Assembly (NCBI RefSeq): GCF_051014685.1
Contig: NC_135055.1
Coordinates: forward strand, 23,767,501-23,831,500
DNA: 64,000 nucleotides
Source of the DNA: Ptiloglossa arizonensis
Lineage: Eukaryota; Arthropoda; Insecta; Hymenoptera; Colletidae
Direction: 5' to 3'
Below, one piece after another: positions 13,601 to 22,800 of the stretch (the stretch's first letter is position 1; every line of letters begins with the position of its first letter). The translations under genes were made by a program, and so were the position numbers. Under the pieces are notes generated by a model. It saw only the letters and a list, made by a program, of their open reading frames with translations. It made no database searches and had not been told where the DNA came from.

Positions 13601-14400
13601 GGTATCGATTTCGTGAAGGTCTTCAGCACCGAGGCTGCCGAAAGGAACGGAATTCTCAATGTCCCGTCGCTGGTTTATTTCCGTAAAAAGACACCGTTGA
13701 TCTACGATGGCGATCTAACGCAGGAGGACAAAATCCTCCAATGGTTGACCTCTCAGGACGTCTTCGAGATTAAGAACGAGATCGAGGAGGTCAATAAGAA
13801 GATGCTGGATAAATTACTCGATGAAAATGAATTCCTGGCCGTCTTCTTTTGTAAGTAAACAGTCCCATTGCTTTGACTCTTGTCCAAGTACTTGTACCTA
13901 GAGTTTTGCAAACGAGTCTGGAATACTATGACCGAACGCTTTTAAGATGAACACGATAACAAAGAGAGCGAGGAAGTAAATGAGAAACTAGAGAACATCG
14001 ACGGGGAGACGGACAACTTGGACATCACGTTCGTGAAGATGGCCGATCCGAGATACGCCAGGAAATGGGGTGTCACCAAACTTCCCGCCATTGTCTACTT
14101 TCGCAAGAGATTCCCAAGTATTTATAGAGGTAAAAAATACTTAAGATCACGTTTTCGTACGACACACTTGGTCACCGATTTATAAAAATTTCCCTCTTTT
14201 TCCTGGTAAAAGGCGACTTGCACAAAGAACAAGACGTACTCGAATGGCTGCGCAAGAACAGGTACCGTCAACCGGAACTGAACATCTACATGTACATGCT
14301 GATCGCCATCACTGTCCTATTCGCCATGTACACCGGTTTCCTCTTGTCGTGCTTCCGGTCGGAGCCCACAGCGGCCGCGCCGCATCCGAAGCAAGCGTGA
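1..14400 (+). CDS. Multi-thioredoxin-fold membrane protein, long isoform (5' end outside window)
   Basis: Fifteen exons join in frame into 903 residues: 1-91, 183-503, 627-809, 8848-8979, 9475-9798, 9991-10179, 10265-10402, 12328-12425, 12512-12596, 12668-12799, 12884-13066, 13144-13284, 13527-13850, 13947-14129 and 14213-14400. Every junction is GT-AG and all but one (12425/12512, phase 0) are phase 1. The product is a chain of about eight 107-residue modules. Each has a strand ending LAVFF, a CxxC or degenerate site, a GIxFVK strand, a cis-proline PALVYF-like loop and a WL helix, which is the thioredoxin fold. The last exon adds one transmembrane helix and a short tail, so the modules probably face the ER or extracellular side. 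Known relatives with tandem thioredoxin folds are protein disulfide isomerases and calsequestrin. I do not recognise the exact gene. The N-terminus and any signal peptide lie upstream of the window. Confidence 0.85.
183..503 (+). CDS. Thioredoxin-fold module 1 (single exon, no CxxC)
   Basis: One 321-base phase 1-1 exon encodes a whole module, from the tyrosine completed at the splice site to the next LAVFF strand. The cis-proline loop (LPALAFYR) is kept, but the position of the redox site reads GDKKSQ, with no cysteine. It is therefore expected to be structural or substrate-binding, not redox-active. Confidence 0.8.
627..809 (+). CDS. Thioredoxin-fold module 2, first half, with CEAC redox site
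   Basis: This 183-base phase 1-1 exon encodes the redox half of module 2, with the motif CEAC just after the splice-site tyrosine and a FPALVYY cis-proline loop. It ends in YDG with the last codon split after its first base. At least four downstream exons (1358, 2607, 4501 and 8848) can complete that glycine in frame, so this exon is the branch point for the alternative ends. Confidence 0.8.
810..1357 (+). other. Intron after the branch-point exon
   Basis: This is a 548-base AT-rich intron with a GTAAGT donor and a TTTTGTAG acceptor. I see no further exon or repeat in it. Confidence 0.5.
1358..1560 (+). CDS. Alternative last exon A: membrane-anchor C-terminus
   Basis: After a TTTTGTAG acceptor this exon completes the split glycine and reads NLKNEERVLEWLIEQ, the usual helix of a second half-module. 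It then runs into a hydrophobic stretch (MMIIITGVLFFVTLISVV), a short tail ending QPRSP and a TGA stop. It would close the protein after module 2 as a single-pass membrane protein. The true last exon of the long form (14213-14400) has the same plan, so the two are probably duplicated ends. Phase, acceptor and homology make a real exon likely, but its use needs RNA evidence. Confidence 0.75.
1561..2606 (+). other. Non-coding stretch between alternative last exons A and B
   Basis: This stretch holds the presumed 3' UTR of end A and intron sequence. A short AT-dinucleotide-rich tract lies around 2336-2400. I see no supported gene. Confidence 0.4.
2607..3028 (+). CDS. Alternative last exon B: aspartate-rich acidic tail
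   Basis: After an ATGCAG acceptor the exon completes the split glycine and stays open for 139 codons to TGA. The first 106 codons are almost all Asp (about 94), with a few Asn, Glu and Ser. The 33-residue end is lysine-rich and then EAEEEFT. The tract is GAT repeats at its start and nearly pure GAC in the middle, so length polymorphism is likely. Low-affinity, high-capacity calcium binding by Asp-rich tails is known for calsequestrin, also a tandem thioredoxin-fold protein. By analogy this end would give a soluble calcium-buffering form, which is inference. The repeat could be non-coding, but exact phase agreement and a coding-like end argue for a real exon. Confidence 0.6.
3029..4500 (+). 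other. Non-coding stretch with CT-rich repeat
   Basis: It holds the presumed 3' UTR of end B and intron sequence. A possible AATAAA signal is at 3810-3815, and an interrupted CTCTTT/CT repeat lies at about 4175-4270. I see no other gene. Confidence 0.4.
4501..4838 (+). CDS. Alternative last (or cassette) exon C: lysine-rich basic tail
   Basis: A CTTACTGCAG acceptor leads to a phase-matched exon encoding 111 residues after the shared glycine, ending LNWLW and a TAA stop. The sequence begins DGCFYIGMGGK, has a CC pair in PYQCCPAK and is rich in Lys, Ala, Ser and Thr, with no hydrophobic helix. A second in-frame option exists: a GTAAAT donor after base 4812 would make it a symmetric phase 1-1 cassette that could splice onward to 8848. 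An AATAAA at 4949-4954 fits use as a last exon. I recognise no domain. A basic, KEKE-like tail beside an acidic one recalls triadin or junctin and calsequestrin partners, but that is analogy only. Confidence 0.6.
5872..5897. repeat. Poly(A) run, 26 bases
   Basis: This is an uninterrupted A run inside the large intron. No target-site duplication or element body beside it suggests a retrocopy. Confidence 0.9.
7653..7698. repeat. (TTTA)n microsatellite
   Basis: About eleven tandem TTTA units in the large intron. Confidence 0.95.
8848..8979 (+). CDS. Thioredoxin-fold module 2, second half (long-isoform continuation)
   Basis: This 132-base phase 1-1 exon follows an AACTTAG acceptor. It completes the YDG glycine of the exon at 627-809 and reads EVLDWMVKQK and then a strand ending LAVVF. 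It carries the protein past the alternative ends into the downstream modules. Confidence 0.75.
9475..9798 (+). CDS. Thioredoxin-fold module 3 (single exon, no CxxC)
   Basis: A 324-base phase 1-1 exon encodes a whole module. The redox position reads EEDPESP, so both cysteines are missing. The loop PPGITYFR and the helix EILDWL are kept. Confidence 0.8.
9991..10402 (+). CDS. Thioredoxin-fold module 4 (two exons, CKQC)
   Basis: Exons 9991-10179 and 10265-10402 encode the two half-modules. The redox motif is CKQC (SNDCKQCGR) and the cis-proline loop is LPAILFF. The second half reads QILQWLMTQK and ends LAVYF. Confidence 0.8.
11250..11290. repeat. (TTCTG)n microsatellite
   Basis: About eight tandem TTCTG units. 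Confidence 0.95.
11401..11570 (+). CDS. Candidate extra last or cassette exon with CxxC and basic sequence
   Basis: After an AATGCCGCAG acceptor the frame that fits the gene's phase-1 rule reads NRTLCDLCQAKYQRKQTRHK and stays open to TAG at 11568-11570. A possible donor after base 11505 (CTCGATG|GTACAC) would make it a symmetric 105-base cassette. It carries a CDLC motif, but its remainder is basic and unlike the other modules. It could be a further exchangeable end of this gene or a chance open frame. The evidence is phase and splice site only. Confidence 0.3.
12328..12799 (+). CDS. Thioredoxin-fold module 5 (three exons, CEQC)
   Basis: Exons 12328-12425, 12512-12596 and 12668-12799 encode this module. 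The first half is split by an extra phase-0 intron, the only non-phase-1 junction seen in the gene. The redox motif is CEQC (VEDCEQCMG), the loop is FPVLVYF and the second half ends LAVYF. Confidence 0.8.
12884..13284 (+). CDS. Thioredoxin-fold module 6 (two exons, CHIC)
   Basis: Exons 12884-13066 and 13144-13284 encode the two halves. The redox motif is CHIC (QNCHICDE), the loop is FPALVYFR and the second half reads SVLEWLIDDD and ends LAVFF. Confidence 0.8.
13527..13850 (+). CDS. Thioredoxin-fold module 7 (single exon, CPEC)
   Basis: A 324-base phase 1-1 exon encodes a whole module with redox motif CPEC (DEDCPECDE), loop VPSLVYFR and helix ILQWLTSQ. Confidence 0.8.
13947..14400 (+). CDS. 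Thioredoxin-fold module 8 and C-terminal membrane anchor
   Basis: Exon 13947-14129 encodes a first half without cysteines (EHDNKESEE) and with loop LPAIVYFR. Exon 14213-14400 starts as a normal second half (DVLEWLRKN) and then becomes a transmembrane helix (MYMLIAITVLFAMYTGFLL), followed by a 20-residue tail ending HPKQA and a TGA stop. An AATAAA lies at 14415-14420, very close to the stop, and another at 15410-15415. Confidence 0.8.
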
Positions 14401-16424
14401 AAACTCGCCGGGAAAATAAAGCCGGGAAATGATGCAAGAAAGTGTACAGAGACTCCGTGCTGGACCGTTGTTGCGCGAATGTGCGTTGTCGTTGCTCCGA
14501 CTTGTTTCACTTACGCCTAACCAACGCTGTTCGTCCGGAACGAACAGTTCGATCAGAGGCTCGACGATTCGACGAGAGCGACGATGAGATCTAATGTATC
14601 TACACCGCATCGATGAACGCCATGTTTCGTTAGCCAATGAACGAACAAGAATACAGTACTTAGGTATACCCGTATGCTACGTTCAAGTCGTCCATGAATT
14701 CGCGCTCGAGTGAAGAATGAATCGCGATCGAGGGAGAAGATCACGGATGGCGCTATCGTGACACGGTGTATGTGTAAACGTGGACCAAATCCATCGACCT
14801 TCCTAAGGAAAATTAGACCTCTGTCATAATTGAGATAAACACGAATGATTGAGGAGGTTGAGAGCAAAGGCGTGTGGAGCTAGTTCAAGGTATCTGTTCT
14901 AGGCGAAGTTATTGTTATCGCATAATGGATATTCATTATTATACATTTGCTATATTTTTATCCGTCTTTCAATCACCATGTTGCGACACTTTGTTTACTA
15001 CTGGTTATCGCGCTATGCGCTTCGCAACGTCATATCGTATCGTACACCGATCACATTTTGTATCGAATTAAATCGTTGATCGGTATTGATCGTGTATCGG
15101 GAATTCTTTGCTGTGTATTAGAGTGAATAAGTTGATCGACACGCATACCATGTCGCGATTTAAGGATTGTTGGTGGTCGATGATTATCGACAAGTAATTG
15201 TAATTATAATCCTAATGGTTTTCTTTCGTACTCTTTAGCGTAACATTTACCGTCGTTATCGATGGTTTTGACAGTGGTCTTACGTTCGGTTGAACGTAAC
15301 CGTTGGTCCACGTGCATCACGTTCGCAAAGATGATTGTCATGACCGTTGCATTAATCCGCGTTTCTTTTTGGATCCTCCGCGACGATGGATCGGTACCGA
15401 CTTCTATTAAATAAACAAAAGGGTAAAGATTGTACACACGACGAGAAATATCGCCTATTGAAGGGTCCACGCAATGAAAAGGGCTAACGATGTCAACGGA
15501 TCACGAGGAATAAAAAACGAACCCTTGGACCAATTCCAATCTGTTTAAGTGCCACTTCCGTCTGCCAATTGTAAATAATGTAATAGTGTGAACGATGCAT
15601 TATATAAAAGTAAATACGATGGTTTTCCTTTACTTTTATGTTTCACTTTCTTCTTTTTTTCGCAGGACTCCACATAGATTATAATCGATATTGCACATGC
15701 GCGTAATTTTAGTTCTTTTCGATACTTCTTTAATTTAGAGACTTCGTTGATATTTCGCAAATATGTATCTAAGACAGTTCTCTGAGAAGTGAATATAATT
15801 TTCAAAATACATCTGAGATTTTATCAACGTGTGTTGCGTCAATTCATTATCCTGTCATGAATTAAGTCAATTCGAGTGATACCAAAGGATCAAAAATGGG
15901 CAAAATGGATTTCAAAAAAAATTCAAATTAAGTGAAAAATTAACGATCGAATGTCTTTTAAGTAAGTGGAATTTTAAAATACGGAAAATAAGAATTATTT
16001 GTTAGATTATTAATCGGTAAGTATTCTTTATTAATCAGATACCAAATACATAATAGTATATGTAGTATTCGACAATGGGTTCAATAGAAGTTGCAGGAGT
16101 ATTTAATACTCGACAGCATGAATGCAGTTTGAATGCAAACTACAAATAAATGTCAATTTTCAATTATCACGGAATGCAATATCTGGTTATATATCACGTG
16201 GTCTGACCATTAAATACGTCTATTCAATATTTTATATGTATTTCAATTCCAAAATGATTCAAATATACCCATCTCTACAAAATATAATGTAATGAAACGT
16301 GAAAATGAATTTCAAATTTCCCACTGCTAGCTAAAAAACTACATGAATCGCTACTAACTTCAGGATGAATGTTCGACTGCTCTGAAGTGCTCGAAGATTA
16401 AGAATTTCTTTACGTAGCGGAAGA
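14401..16424. other. 3' UTR and intergenic region before RpL7
   Basis: This holds the presumed 3' UTR of the thioredoxin-repeat gene, with AATAAA at 15410-15415, and then AT-rich intergenic DNA. Just upstream of the RpL7 start is a pyrimidine-rich stretch (TTTCTTTACG near 16405), which fits a TOP-type start site for a ribosomal protein gene. No other gene is seen. Confidence 0.45.
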
Positions 16425-18295
16425 ATGGCGGACGCGTAAGTATTATTCGTGTTTCAAAAGGAATCTGATAACATCGCTTGCTACAATGATTATTTAGATT
16501 TTAAAATGCGTTATTATCGATTCCTTTTAACCCGTATTCCATATACATATTATAGTTTTCGTATTTTTCACGAAATTGAAAAATTGTTGTCTTGCTGATA
16601 AATCATACTACCGATCAACATGAAATCAAATTAATTTTTCATCCCTAAAAATTGTATCGATCTTTTAATTAAGCGTTAACTTTTGTTTTACATAGAACGA
16701 AATAGAAGTAATCATTATTTAAGACAATCTCTTTTCATATTACTTAAAAGAATCTAACCTATCCGGGATTTTGTATACCATGTGAATTGTTTTTATTTTT
16801 GTGTGAACACAATACACTGTTCTAAACGTTTATAAATATTCTTGCGCAGAAAAAAGGAAACGCAGAAGGAAGCGCAGAAGGAACCTGTTCCTCTGGCTAA
16901 AAAGCTACCGGCCGTACCAGAATCGGTACTTAAGAGAAGAAAATCCCGTGAAGCAGTTAGAGCTGCGCGTCTTAAAATTCATTTGAGGGTACGTTACCTT
17001 AATTTTATTCAAGTTTTTCTAAATTTTTCTATTATTTTACGTGTTCCACGTCTTTCGTTTAAAAATGATCCAAATAATTTGTTTAAATTTTTAGCAACGT
17101 ACAAATCGTTATAAAAAGAAAAAGGAAATCTTCAAGAGAGCAGAAAAATATGTAAAAGAATACAGAACAAAGGAGAGGGATGAAATTAGATTAATAAGAC
17201 AAGCTAAGAATCGTGGAAATTATTACATCCCTGGAGAAGCACGGCTTGCATTTGTTATCCGTATTCGGGGGTAAGTATAATTTTCCCTCTTGATTAGCAT
17301 GTGAACAAAACTTACTTGTAGTATATAATTGATTGTGAAATTTTCAGTGTAAATCAAATTGCTCCAAAAGTTCGCAAAGTGCTTCAATTATTCCGTTTGA
17401 AGCAGATCAACAATGGTGTATTTGTAAAATTGAACAAGGCAACAATCAATATGCTTCGTATTGTTGAACCTTACATTACTTGGGGATATCCAAACTTGAA
17501 GTCAGTTCGTGAACTGATTTATAAGAGAGGATTTGCCAAAATAAATAGGCAACGCATTCCTATTACAAGCAATGTTATCATTGAAAAGAAACTTGGTTAG
17601 TATTAATTATTTTTTTTTTTTTTCTACTTTTGTCATTAGACCATTTTTCTATATTGTTTTAATATATTGACAAATCCATGGGAGTTATATTCAATTACTA
17701 CACTGCTCCCTTCCATCTTGTCAAAGAGTAACAGAATGTTTGAAAAACCTTTTCGTGTAGTTTGCGTTCAGGTTTGCAATGATTCATACAATCTCCAATT
17801 ATATTAATAATATTGTCTTCCTTTAAATACTATAAAACAATAAATTAAATTAATTTTTACAGGCCGTTCTGGTATTATTTGTACAGAAGACTTGATCCAT
17901 GAAATATTCACAGTTGGATCAAAATTCAAATATGCGAGCAATTTCTTATGGCCATTCAAGGTACATGTATATCCAAATTTTGACATTTCGACATTGCGAC
18001 ATAGGCATGGTTGTAGAAATATTTATTACTCTACAAACCTCCTACTATGTCGTAGAGTAACATGAGTTTCTCTTCATGACGCGCATATATTATTGCGTTT
18101 CTTAGTCGAACTCAAACACTTTTAATACTGACTAAATTTGCACTTCTGCTTTTAAAACTAATTTTCCCTTTTCTATATTCTTAGCTTAACACACCCAATG
18201 GTGGATGGCGCAAGAAGACTAACCACTACGTTGAAGGTGGTGATTTTGGAAATCGTGAAGATAAAATCAATGAGCTTCTCAGGAGAATGGTTTAA
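16425..18295 (+). CDS. RpL7: 60S ribosomal protein L7 (uL30)
   Basis: Six exons (16425-16435, 16850-16988, 17095-17270, 17348-17595, 17863-17960 and 18185-18295) join in phase into about 260 residues. The protein starts MADAKKETQ, has a very basic N-terminal arm ([15 protein letters not shown]), the conserved core [37 protein letters not shown] and the C-terminus NELLRRMV. This is the eukaryotic L7/uL30 protein of the large ribosomal subunit, which contacts 5S and 28S rRNA. The first coding exon is only 11 bases (ATG GCG GAC GC), as is common for ribosomal protein genes. A poly(A) signal AATAAA lies 20 bases after the stop at 18315-18320. Introns 1, 4 and 5 carry structured RNA candidates. 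Confidence 0.97.
16456..16528 (+). ncRNA. Long hairpin in RpL7 intron 1 (pre-miRNA-like)
   Basis: The arms 16456-16477 and 16508-16528 pair. The ten outer base pairs (AAAAGGAATC with GATTCCTTTT) are perfect. After a one-base bulge, GATAA pairs with TTATC, then two mismatches flank one A-T pair, and CGC pairs with GCG. The loop is about 30 bases. Arm length and near-complete pairing resemble an animal pre-miRNA, with a 22-base 5' arm. I recognise no known miRNA seed, so it may be an orphan miRNA, a regulatory intron structure or chance. Confidence 0.4.
17664..17793 (+). ncRNA. Candidate H/ACA snoRNA in RpL7 intron 4
   Basis: The 5' hairpin has a perfect 7-bp lower stem (TTGACAA at 17667-17673 with TTGTCAA at 17718-17724), an unpaired pocket and an upper stem GGGAG/CTCCC. 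An H box AGAGTA (ANANNA) follows directly at 17725-17730. A weaker 3' hairpin (GAAT/ATTC outside, AAACC/GGTTT inside) ends before ACA at 17788-17790, three bases from the proposed end. This is the hairpin-hinge-hairpin-tail plan of pseudouridylation guides, which are often hosted in ribosomal protein introns. I have not assigned a target. Confidence 0.55.
17993..18121 (+). ncRNA. Candidate H/ACA snoRNA in RpL7 intron 5
   Basis: The 5' hairpin has a perfect 8-bp lower stem (CGACATAG at 17997-18004 with CTATGTCG at 18045-18052), an open pocket and an upper stem TTGTAGA/TCTACAA. The H box AGAGTA is at 18054-18059. The 3' hairpin has a perfect 6-bp lower stem (TGAGTT at 18063-18068 with AACTCA at 18109-18114), a large pocket and an inner ACGC/GCGT stem. 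ACA is at 18116-18118, three bases from the proposed end. The overall plan fits a box H/ACA guide better than the intron 4 candidate does. The target is not assigned. Confidence 0.7.
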
Positions 18296-19589
18296 ATTTA
18301 TAAAAATCTCGATAAATAAAGGTCTAAATACAATCCCTTATTTTGTGTTAAATTTCATTCATACATCCATTCTGTGTGCTTATTATCATAAAATATCATG
18401 TAAAAAACCTTATACAATTGCACTTTTTTAATAAAAAGATCCACAAACTCGTTTAAAAATTTTAAAACATACACATTAAGAAAATCTTGTGTTAACATTT
18501 TATAAAATAGTATATGTACGTATGTATACCTATATCTTTTCTCAGATACCGTTACAATCGATAATACATATTCCTCTGCAATGCTGTTTCCATGCGAATT
18601 ATCAAAACATTTTTTATTTGAACGCGAAGCGTGCCAAAACGTGAACGCATGCGCTGCATTAGATATCGAATGCATAGTCTGTCGTAGATATATCCTGTTG
18701 TATTGCATTACGAGAATGGTGTATGAAGGCGAAGTTACGGGTTCGAATCTTATTTCAGAAAGTTTAAGTTGAATACCTTTTTTTTCGATAAAATATTATT
18801 TTTCATGTAGGAATAAAACCTGCAATAAATCTTGGTAAGTGTGTTGCATGAAAAGTGTAAAATTATTTAATGTTAAAATTACGCGTATGCGCTTTTTCGC
18901 ATCTACATATGTATGCATGTAATATATACCTAACCTCGTCTTTTTGTTCGAAAACAGTTATTAAAATTAATTTGTGTACTAAAATTATTTTATATATTAT
19001 TAATAAACTTTGTCATTATAGTTCTCTTTAAAAAATTTGTAATAATTATACGATTGTGGGCTCGTGGGCTCGATTATAGGCACCTTTTCACATCGCCACA
19101 TGTTCTTACGTTCGAATCCTGCACATACCAATTTCTTTTTAATAAATGACAAAATATATTTTTGTTTTGCGAAATGTTCTATTAAAATAATGAAATAGAT
19201 ATGGAATTTCAAATAAAATATAATACTTTAAAATGACATGACGAAATGGATTAATTCAATACTCTTCTCAATTGTTCATTTATAAGAATAAAATGTGTAA
19301 TGTTTTTAATTAAATATTGCAATTTTTGTGAAATCTATAACACCTTTTGATAATATGAACCTTTCTATTACTAATTCAAATCATTCATTAGTCAGTAATA
19401 CAAAAAATATTCATTCTTCCTTCAAATATATTACAAAATATTTGTATTAGTGACTCTATAGTAAAAGATAAATGTATTAATTATTATAATTATTAAAAAT
19501 ATTAATTACAATTAGTATGTGATCAATATTACTTAAGTTTTTACCTAAATAAAGTATCGACTTTTATATTTCGTTTAAAATTGATTACA
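18296..19589. other. AT-rich intergenic region between RpL7 and GTF3C2
   Basis: It holds the RpL7 3' end and probably the 5' UTR exon(s) and promoter of GTF3C2. A possible small exon lies near 18811-18834, between an acceptor-like TTTCATGTAG and a donor GTAAGT, but I cannot link it. Two TTCGAATC-like strings (near 18738 and 19110) are not tRNA genes. No coding gene is seen. Confidence 0.4.
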
Positions 19590-19834
19590 GATGGGAGTAT
19601 TCTACCTGTCATAGGACTTATAATAAAAGATAATACTCCAATGATGTTATAACAAAAGAACATAAAGATCATGAAACTGCTAAACCTATTGAAAACTCCA
19701 CAAATACAAATATTGTAACAAAACCAGTTACAATCGTAAAAGTTAATAAAAGCAAACCAATAGATAATACAGATAATGAAATTTGGATAAGTGCAACAAA
19801 AGTGCCTAGACTCAAGAGAAACAAAGAAAAACTA
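19590..19834 (+). other. Coding-like 5' extension of GTF3C2 with in-frame TAA
   Basis: A good acceptor (ATTGATTACAG) ends at 19589. In the GTF3C2 frame the sequence then reads WEYSTCHRTYNKR, a TAA stop at 19631-19633, and 67 more open codons before the first Met at 19835. These codons have the same Lys/Thr/Asn bias as the body of the protein. It may be translated 5' sequence broken by one stop, 5' UTR, or a sequencing or assembly error. Confidence 0.5.
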
Positions 19835-22800
19835 ATGTCCAAAACAAGCCATATGGAAAAAGTGAAAGGTAGTTTTCATATTATAGAAAAAAAAAATGAT
19901 AAAGGAAAAATAGATAAGTCTACAACAGATTCTTTGGTAAGTCGAAAGGGTTTATGCAAAATAAAATTTATGACTGATAATCTAGAAGATAGTCAAACTA
20001 CCTCAAACGTTATATTAAAGCCTCAAGGAGCAGACATAAGGTCTGAGCAATATAGTAAGAAAAAGAGTTCAGATAAAAATTCAAGAAGTCAGAGAAGAAC
20101 AAAAAGTAAATATGACATTGATAAAAATTTACTTGGGAGATCCAAACGTATTCGCAAACAAACTAATTTTGATGATTACATTATAACACACAAAAAGGAA
20201 TCATCTAAAAATGAAAATACAATTTTATATCAAGAAAAAAAGAGTCCTTCTAATAAGGAAGAGAAACCAGTAACTAATATTAGTACTTTGTCAGCTACAG
20301 TCAAAGAAAGTGATATCATTAATTGTAAGACATCTGTAAAAGAAGAGCCTCAAAATATGCAAAATAAAACAGACAAAACTGCAATTGATACCCATACAGC
20401 TCATACTTCTAACACACCAGCTGTAATCAAGAAATCACTGCCTTTAAAGTCTAATAACATTTCTGAAAATTATTCCACTGTTCAAAACAAAGATGACAAT
20501 TTTTTTGCAAGTCATTTGCAAAATCCTAAAAATGTAATAAATGACACATGTATGAATGTAAAATGTGTAAAAGATATGGTGACAATGAATGATAAGAGTG
20601 GTAATAAAGTACACATGGGATCAATGAGTACCTCTTGGCTTGAATATACTGCTACAAAAAAAAATGATTTAGAAATAAATTCAGAAGTTGAAAAAACAGA
20701 AGAATTGCATAATAAAAATATAAATTCATTAAGTAATGAAAATCTAAAGTGTATTAATGCAAATACTATTGACAATAAAAATGATATAGCATCCAATACA
20801 GCAATTCCAATAAATCAAAATCATAGTAGTGAAACTATTTTGGCAGTACCACCAGTGAGGAAAAGAGGAAGGCCTACAGGTACTCAGAATGAAGCAGAAG
20901 GAAATTTAGAAGCATTACAAAAGATAAGTAATGTTTCTATTGGAGAAATGGTTGTTCATAGTAAGAGACGTGGTGAAAAATCATATAATATTACTAGTAA
21001 TGATGGCTTAAGTGATGATAGTAGTACTGAAGATAACACTTCAAATTTATACGCTGTTAGAAAAAGAGGTAGACCACCAGGTACAGGTAAAGGTAGAGGC
21101 AGAGGCAGAGGTAGAGGCAGAGGTAGAGGCAGAGGTAGAGGTAAAAGTACAGAATTATCATATTCTACATTGGATACTGAATATGTACCAAAATTAAAGG
21201 GACCAATAACTACAGACAAAATAAAACCAGAAAACTCTACTGAAATAACTAATGAAAAAACTTCTCACATACCAGAAGTAGGTTTCAAATAATTCTAGAC
21301 ACTTAAGTTATTTTATTAAATATGTTTTATTACGTTTTAGGTAGACCTAGTAATCTGTGCCAAATGTGAAATGAAAATACCAAAGAGGCAATGGAACTCA
21401 CACAAGTTGCTAGAACATAATAATATGAGTTGGATAAAGGGTGATGAACCTATGGTAAATATAATATTGTATTGATAACAGTGAACCCATCAATTTTGTA
21501 TTTCATTTATTAGAAATTATTCTCTTTTAGGATTTTGAAAATGACATTAAATTATTGAGAAGAGTTCTTATAACTGCTCATAAAAAGAGGAGGGGCCAGT
21601 TGACTTGTGAAAAATGTGGAGCTGTAAAGCGGAGTGCAAATGGCTTCATATCCCATATGCAATTTTGTGGCAAATCTAATGAAGTATGTAATTATTTTGT
21701 CAAAGTATAAAATGCTTTTCTAAAACAATTAAACATTTAAGTATAAAACAAACTAAATAATTAATATTTATTTTAGGAGAGAAAAGCTTTGTTGGTAAAA
21801 TGTCCAATTTGTAGTGCTACTATGATGCCCTCCTCTATGGAAATACATGAACGAACTCATAGGCAGTCAGAGCAAAGCAGAATAAAAGAATTGCAGTTGT
21901 ATTCCTCGGATAACGAAAAAGTGAAACGCAAAGCCGCAGAAAAGTAAGACTCACATAATTAAAATTAGATGAATTAAAGTACTGACATGTCTCAATTTCA
22001 GAGCAGTGACAAAAATTTTGGAATTTACTGAACTTGTCAAAAATACCAATTCGTCTTCCGAGAAGAAATTGAAACTTGACTCTTCATTGTTGGTGCGCTA
22101 CTTTTTGTAGTAATTTTCTGTGAACAAAAATTATTTGTTAACATATAACGCAATACAATACAATATAACGCATACTTATATGAAATTAATATTTCAGAAA
22201 AGTGTGATAAAAGCGCCTGCTCACAAGAAGTCTATACCGGCAGTGTGGAAAGGTATATGGAAAAAAGAATTACGTTCAAAGGGAACAGTAACTTGTCGTC
22301 ATATAGGTTGTACTTTTATTTGTTCTTCGTTTGAAGAAATATGCAAACATTTTTCTGAATGCAATTTTATTCCTCAAGAGGTATAATTTTCTACAAAAAC
22401 AATGAATTTGTTTTTATAATGTATGTCCAAAATGTTAAATGGTCTCATTTCTGCTTATCGTAGTGTTATGTATGTAAGATATGCAAATTTTCAACTACCT
22501 CTGATGAAGATATGATAAAGCATGTAACGGAACAGCATATAACTGTGGTAGGAATTGATAGATATTCGGACTTTGAAGAAGAAAATTATAGTTCAGATGA
22601 AAGTAAGAATAAATCCTATTAGAAAATTGAATCTTAAATTCTTCAATTTCACTGAAAACTATTATTTTTAGGAACTTCGTACACAATGAAATTTTTGGAC
22701 AAGGAGCAAGTATACAAAATTCGGTGGTCCGAACCATATTTTCCTACCATACGTTGGACAATGGAATTGTAAATATCTATATTTCTTATAATTAATGAAG

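Noticed and set aside
18720..19115. tRNA-like TTCGAATC strings near 18738 and 19110
   Set aside because: No T-stem pairing, A box, anticodon arm or acceptor stem could be formed around either.
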